Below are positions 59,446 through 64,000 of a stretch of 64,000 nt of DNA, one piece after another. Position numbers and translations under genes: made by a program. The stretch is from Atherinomorus stipes (taxonomy: Eukaryota; Chordata; Actinopteri; Atheriniformes; Atherinidae): the NCBI GenBank assembly GCA_023101725.1, contig JALJCO010010476.1, positions 1,240,001-1,304,000 on the forward strand. Reading direction: 5' to 3'. Position 1 is the stretch's first letter. Every line of letters begins with the position of its first letter. A model generated the notes under the pieces. That model worked only from the letters and a program-made list of their open reading frames with translations, did no database searches and was not told the origin of the DNA.

Positions 59446-60420
59446 ATCTGAGCTGAATCGAAACTGGAGATGGAGTAGTTAATGGAAACTGAAATACTGG
59501 GGGGTGGGGTATATTGTAATAAACCAATGATATCAAACTTAGCTTTAAGTTTTGGCAAGTTTATTATTTATTGCTACAAAGTTTGTATGCTTGTAGTTTT
59601 ACTGTATAAATAATCAGAAAATGGGTATCCCAGTGTGTATAAATTCAGATGCATGTTTGTAAATGCTTAGAGTGTAAAACTGATGCTCATCCAGCATACA
59701 GTCATGATTTTTCATCATTATTTTGGTAAACAACATGCAGTTTTCTGGTTTGATATAACAAAGGAAAATGAACATATATTAAGAGATAGGTGGCTTTCTG
59801 TGCATGTAAGCCTTCCAACAAAATGGTTAATTGAAAAAAAAAAATTAGTTGTAAGAAGACGATTTCTTCTCTTTAATGCTGCAATGATGAAGACTGAGAC
59901 CTGAAAATATCTGTACATTTTATGAAATGCAAGTGTTCATCAGGCTTCTGTCTCACACTAAAAGAGATATGGATTGCAAGTTGTATCTATGGTCATGGAA
60001 AGCTATTGTAGACCTTTAATACTCCAGTCCTCCTCTCTCTGTCTGTTTGACACCTTTTTATTTTGGTAGGTATTTGCATGATCATAGTCCTTTCTTTGGA
60101 CTGACACAAAGTCACTCTCCATGCAGATTAATATACTAACAGCTTCGATTAGGCTACGCATTACTGTAGCTGTATAGAAATGCACGAGACAAAAAATATT
60201 CTAGCATTTCACTGCTTGAACACAAATGCTCTGCAAATGCTACAATCTCTGACTTGCATGGTTTGTACCTGAATTACCTGCTCAGTCTTGTGGACATGGT
60301 GGGATGTAAAATCAAGAAAAAAGCAAATTAACTGTTTTCTATGTTCAAATCAAACAGCAGGTTTGACTTAAAGGTGTGCATCTGCATGTATGTGTGCATT
60401 TTGAGGTGTTGTACTTGTAG

Positions 60421-61745
60421 GCCAGAAATCTGGGTGTAGTGATGGACTCAGACCTAAACTTTGAAAAACACATCAAAGCGATCACTAAATCAGCCTACTA
60501 TCACCTGAAGAACATCTCAAGGATAAAAGATGTGATGTCTCAGGAAAATCTGGAAAAACTAGTTCATGTATTCATCTTAAGTCGGCTTTATTATTGTAAC
60601 ACCATTTTTACTGGTCTACCTAAAAAATCAGTTAAACAGCTGCAGCTCATTCAGAACTCTGCTGCCCGAGTTCTCACTAAGACCAGAAAAGTGGACCACA
60701 TCAGTTCAGTTCTGAGGTCTTTACACTGGCTGCCGGTCCGTCAGAGAATAGACTTTAAAGTTCTCTTGCTGGTCTATAAAGCTCTGAATGGTTTAGGCCC
60801 AAAATACATCAGTGACCTCTTGACCCAGCATGAACCTACTAGACCCCTCAGGTCATCTGGATCCAGTCTTTTATCAGTTCCCAGAGTCAGAACCAGACAT
60901 GGAGAAGCTGCGTTCAGCTGCTATGCTCCACATGTCTGAAACAAACTCCAAGAAAGTCTCAGATCAGCTGAAACACTTAGTTTATTTACATCCAGGTTGA
61001 AGACCCACCTGTTCTCAGCTGCATTTACGTAGATTTTATTCAAAAGCTAAAATCCGCATGTCTCTTTACTCTCTCTTTTAATCTTAAATGTTTTCAATGT
61101 TTTTAATTTTTAATCATGCTTCTAATTCTTTCAGAAGAAAAATTAAGTAAACTACGGCAAATTACGGTTCTTTAAAGTGTACCTCCATGTGACCTGTACT
61201 TGCTGGGCGAAGAGGGGCGCCGTGACCCTGACAAGCATCGATTTGCCAACGTTAAACAAGCGTTGATGACTAGACCAAGGATGAAAATAAGACACAGATG
61301 GTGTCTCAGTAGAAAATTGGCAATTAAATCACAAGAGGTCATGCAGGCATGACAGTCAAGAGATAGTCGCGCAACTATAGAAATTGAAAAAATTTGCTAC
61401 GACGGAGACGTCCCAGTTGAAATACATATGAAGTTACATGTTGCGAAGTTAAAATACATGTGAAGTTACATGTTAGAATACATGTGAAGTTACATGTTGC
61501 AAAGTACCGGTCAAAATAATGAAGGAGATACGTAGCGTCACTCCTGATATCCTCACAGAAAGTACATTTCACGAGGAGAAATAAAGAAAAAAAAGGAAGA
61601 AAAGAAAGAGTAGTTTATTCATGATCTTTTTTTTTTTCTTTTTTTTGTCCTTTTGCACCCGGTTGTAATGCTCATAATGTTTTATGGAAAGCACTTTGAA
61701 TTGTCCTGGACATGAAATGTGCTATACAAATAAACTTGCCTTGCC
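60421..61745 (+). mobile_element. L2/Maui-like LINE, 5'-truncated, with an insertion
   Basis: The plus strand encodes the C-terminal end of ORF2: NLGVVMDSDLNFEKHIKAI, SRLYYCNTIFTGLP, LHWLPVRQRIDFKVLLLVYK and ALNGLGPKYISDLL. At 60937 a TGA stands where TGG (Trp in the usual W-N-x-L block) is expected. The frame then continues in register to about 61030 (NKLQESLRSAETLS). The typical LINE tail (AATGTGCTATACAAATAAAC, CTTGCCTTGCCTTG) appears at 61715-61745. About 500 bp of foreign sequence separates coding end and tail. Confidence 0.85.
61420..61505. repeat. Three-copy tandem repeat in the LINE insertion
   Basis: ATACATRTGAAGTTACATGTT occurs three times with variable 3-10 base spacers. Confidence 0.8.
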
Positions 61746-64000
61746 TTGTACTTGTATTTGTGTGGGTTCTGATATGGGTGTTAAATGGACTTGCTGCTGC
61801 CACCATGAATGCCAGTCATCCTCATCGGGGTCAGTTAATGAATCAGTAAATGCAGCTTTCATAAGTAATTGAAACAAAGGAATCATTAAGTAATCTGAAA
61901 TGCTTGATAAATTCATTGGGTAATTCAATGAACTTTTATGAATACTCAAGAATGTTTTGTGAAATGCTTTGTGTCAGGGACTAAAAATAACTATGTAGTG
62001 TCTACAGACAAAGTCACTAAAACCAATCAGATACACTGAAAATCTTTACCTCCTTTGTTGAGTTTTTCTTTTCTTTTTCTACATTATTGCTTTGTTACTT
62101 TTATTACAAGTATTCAAGCTTTCTCTGACCTTGTACTGTATATTTCAACTCTGTTCACCATGAGAAAAAACTTTTCCCCCTATTTTGTTTATAGGAGCTC
62201 CCTTTCTGAAAGGATAGAAAAAAAGGTTTTACATTCTCAAGGACAAAGGCGGAGTTTGTGTTGTGGGGAGGCAACATGACTTAGTTTCTCACACTTGCAC
62301 TCTGAGGTAGCACACTCAGAGGGGCTTTCTATAGAATACAGGGTTACCATATAGAAAATTTACTTTTAATTAAATTGCATTGTATAAATAAGTCATTAAT
62401 ATAATTACAGTGTTGATCTGTATAATTTGCTTACCTTCAGTTATTATGCATGGATGTTCATCTCACTGTTGAGTGTGCATATATAGCAGCAGCATGAATT
62501 TCCATGCAAGAAGAGTCACCTTACCTGCCATCACACCTCTTTGTCTGCAGAAGCGGGTAGGAATCTAACATCAATTTTACTCTGTAATATTTCTTAGATA
62601 TTAAGCATTTTTCCACACTGCACTTATAAATAGCTGCTTTCTACTAATGTTCTAAATTTAAACTGTTTTTTAGATGGTGCTGGATTAGGTCCAAACACAT
62701 GTGACCACTATAAAGACTCATTCTTTGAAACTTTCCGGAGAATCTATTTACATGAATAATAAGTATGATCTTGTTGCTTTGAAAGTACTTTCCCTGTCTA
62801 ATTTTTTTTTCCACTTTTATTTAAAATTTTAAATTTACAAGGAAATTTAAGCTTATCAGACACATATTCATTAATTAATTGCATATTAACATTTAAAAAC
62901 CCTGAGGTGGTCATTTATAAAACATGTCATCCTCTCACTGATACATGAAAGAATGCAACAAATGTGAAATGTATCTTTTCCTTTAATGTGGACCGTAAGT
63001 GCTGAACAAGGGAGGGCCATAAGATTAGTCATTAATAGAAAATGTTCCATTTTCCTACAGTATGTCTCATGTCACAAATATGAAATAACAAAAAATGTCA
63101 TTTAAACTCTGATTCATAAACTCGGTTCTATTAAAAAACGATTCATCACTTCAAGAGGCAAAATATATCCTTACTTCGCGTCACCATCCAGTGAGTTTAC
63201 TATAGACAAATACACTGTATGGCTGCAAAGCTTAAATATTTTCATATCAGACATTCTTTTATGTAAAGCAGCAACTAATTTCACAGTTTTCTTTTCATTA
63301 TTGCTTGATAACTTTTAGCGGTTGTTGTAATCCATCTCCTGGTGTCGTGCTGATTACTATTCTGGTTTTTACTTTCCAGTAGGAACTAGAAATAAGCAGC
63401 TGGCAGTGCAACTGTTTATGGCTGGTGTGGCAGCTGGTCCAGCCAGTAGATAGGTAGCTTGAAATTAATCTGAAACTGGATATTTTTTTTATTGTCATGA
63501 GAGCGAAGAAATAAGAGGGCATTTCTGGTTTTCTTAGTCAAGGCTGAAGGCGAGCTCCTCATCACTACACGGTGACAGAGTCACAGCTGTGGGAGTGCAC
63601 TTCAAGGTTTAACCTTAGGAGGCTAATTGGCAAAATGGCACACACTGTCCTGTCCTTGAGATAAGAAGGTCTAATAGGAGAGTTTATGTTCAATGAGACT
63701 ATATTTAGTGCTGCATAGTAAGTATCTGGGTTTACTCTGTCTTGTCAAGACTGGCTTTACAGCACGTAATGTTCTGTTGCTCAGACCCCCTGTTTCACCC
63801 CTCACCTCTGTGGCACAGTTCTTCATATCAGCAGTTTAGTTTGCATAAAATTGATGTGTCTTGGATTTAAATACTGTTATAGAGGCTGACCATTAAAGTA
63901 GTGTTTTTATGGTTAATATGAGTTTAACATATAAGTACGTAGGTAAACAGCAAATAGAAATTAAACATGGTTTGCATAAATAAGGTTTCACATTCTGTCC
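61746..64000 (+). other. grb14 second intron to the window edge: nothing recognised
   Basis: No exon with grb14 RA-domain character and no clear repeat boundary is seen. AT-rich sequence with ordinary short frames. Confidence 0.45.

Overview
This is eukaryotic, intron-rich DNA from a ray-finned fish, most likely a percomorph teleost. The evidence is teleost-style introns with GT/AG borders, many simple-sequence arrays, and a dense load of fish-type repeats (Tc1/mariner, hAT, TTAA-flanked, Helitron-like, L2-type LINE, tRNA-derived SINE). The species cannot be fixed from sequence alone.

Three protein genes lie on the + strand, head to tail, in the transcriptional order known from human 2q24.3: slc38a11 (4292-7681, 12 coding exons, complete), cobll1 (16416-46146, 12 coding exons plus an upstream exon, complete but with one apparent 1-bp frameshift), and the first two coding exons of grb14 (49076-50445). 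The rest of grb14 must lie beyond 64000. slc38a11 is a membrane amino-acid transporter, cobll1 is a cordon-bleu-like cytoskeletal protein, and grb14 is an adaptor that damps insulin-receptor signalling. They are neighbours by conserved synteny, not an operon.

Layout. 1-4291: intergenic, with a nonautonomous hAT holding a second nested hAT-like MITE, and a compound tetranucleotide array. 4292-8418: slc38a11 and its 3' flank. 8419-13721: a dead Tc1/mariner-type element split by a 3.7-kb TIR element (9816-13550) that carries its own small spliced gene on the minus strand. 14046-15324: a LINE remnant and a TIR element. 16123-46736: cobll1, whose 19-kb second intron is packed with nested and palindromic elements, and whose ninth intron holds another nested pair and two Tc1-type fragments. 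46737-49075: short intergenic stretch. 49076-64000: start of grb14 and part of a very long intron with a SINE, an L2-type LINE and an unusual perfect 73-bp inverted repeat.

Main points for a second look: the nested cargo-bearing element at 9816-13550; the one-base frameshift and missing WH2 motif in cobll1; the perfect inverted repeat at 57471-58019; and several cleanly dated nested insertions with intact target-site duplications. All homology calls are from memory of families, not from a search.
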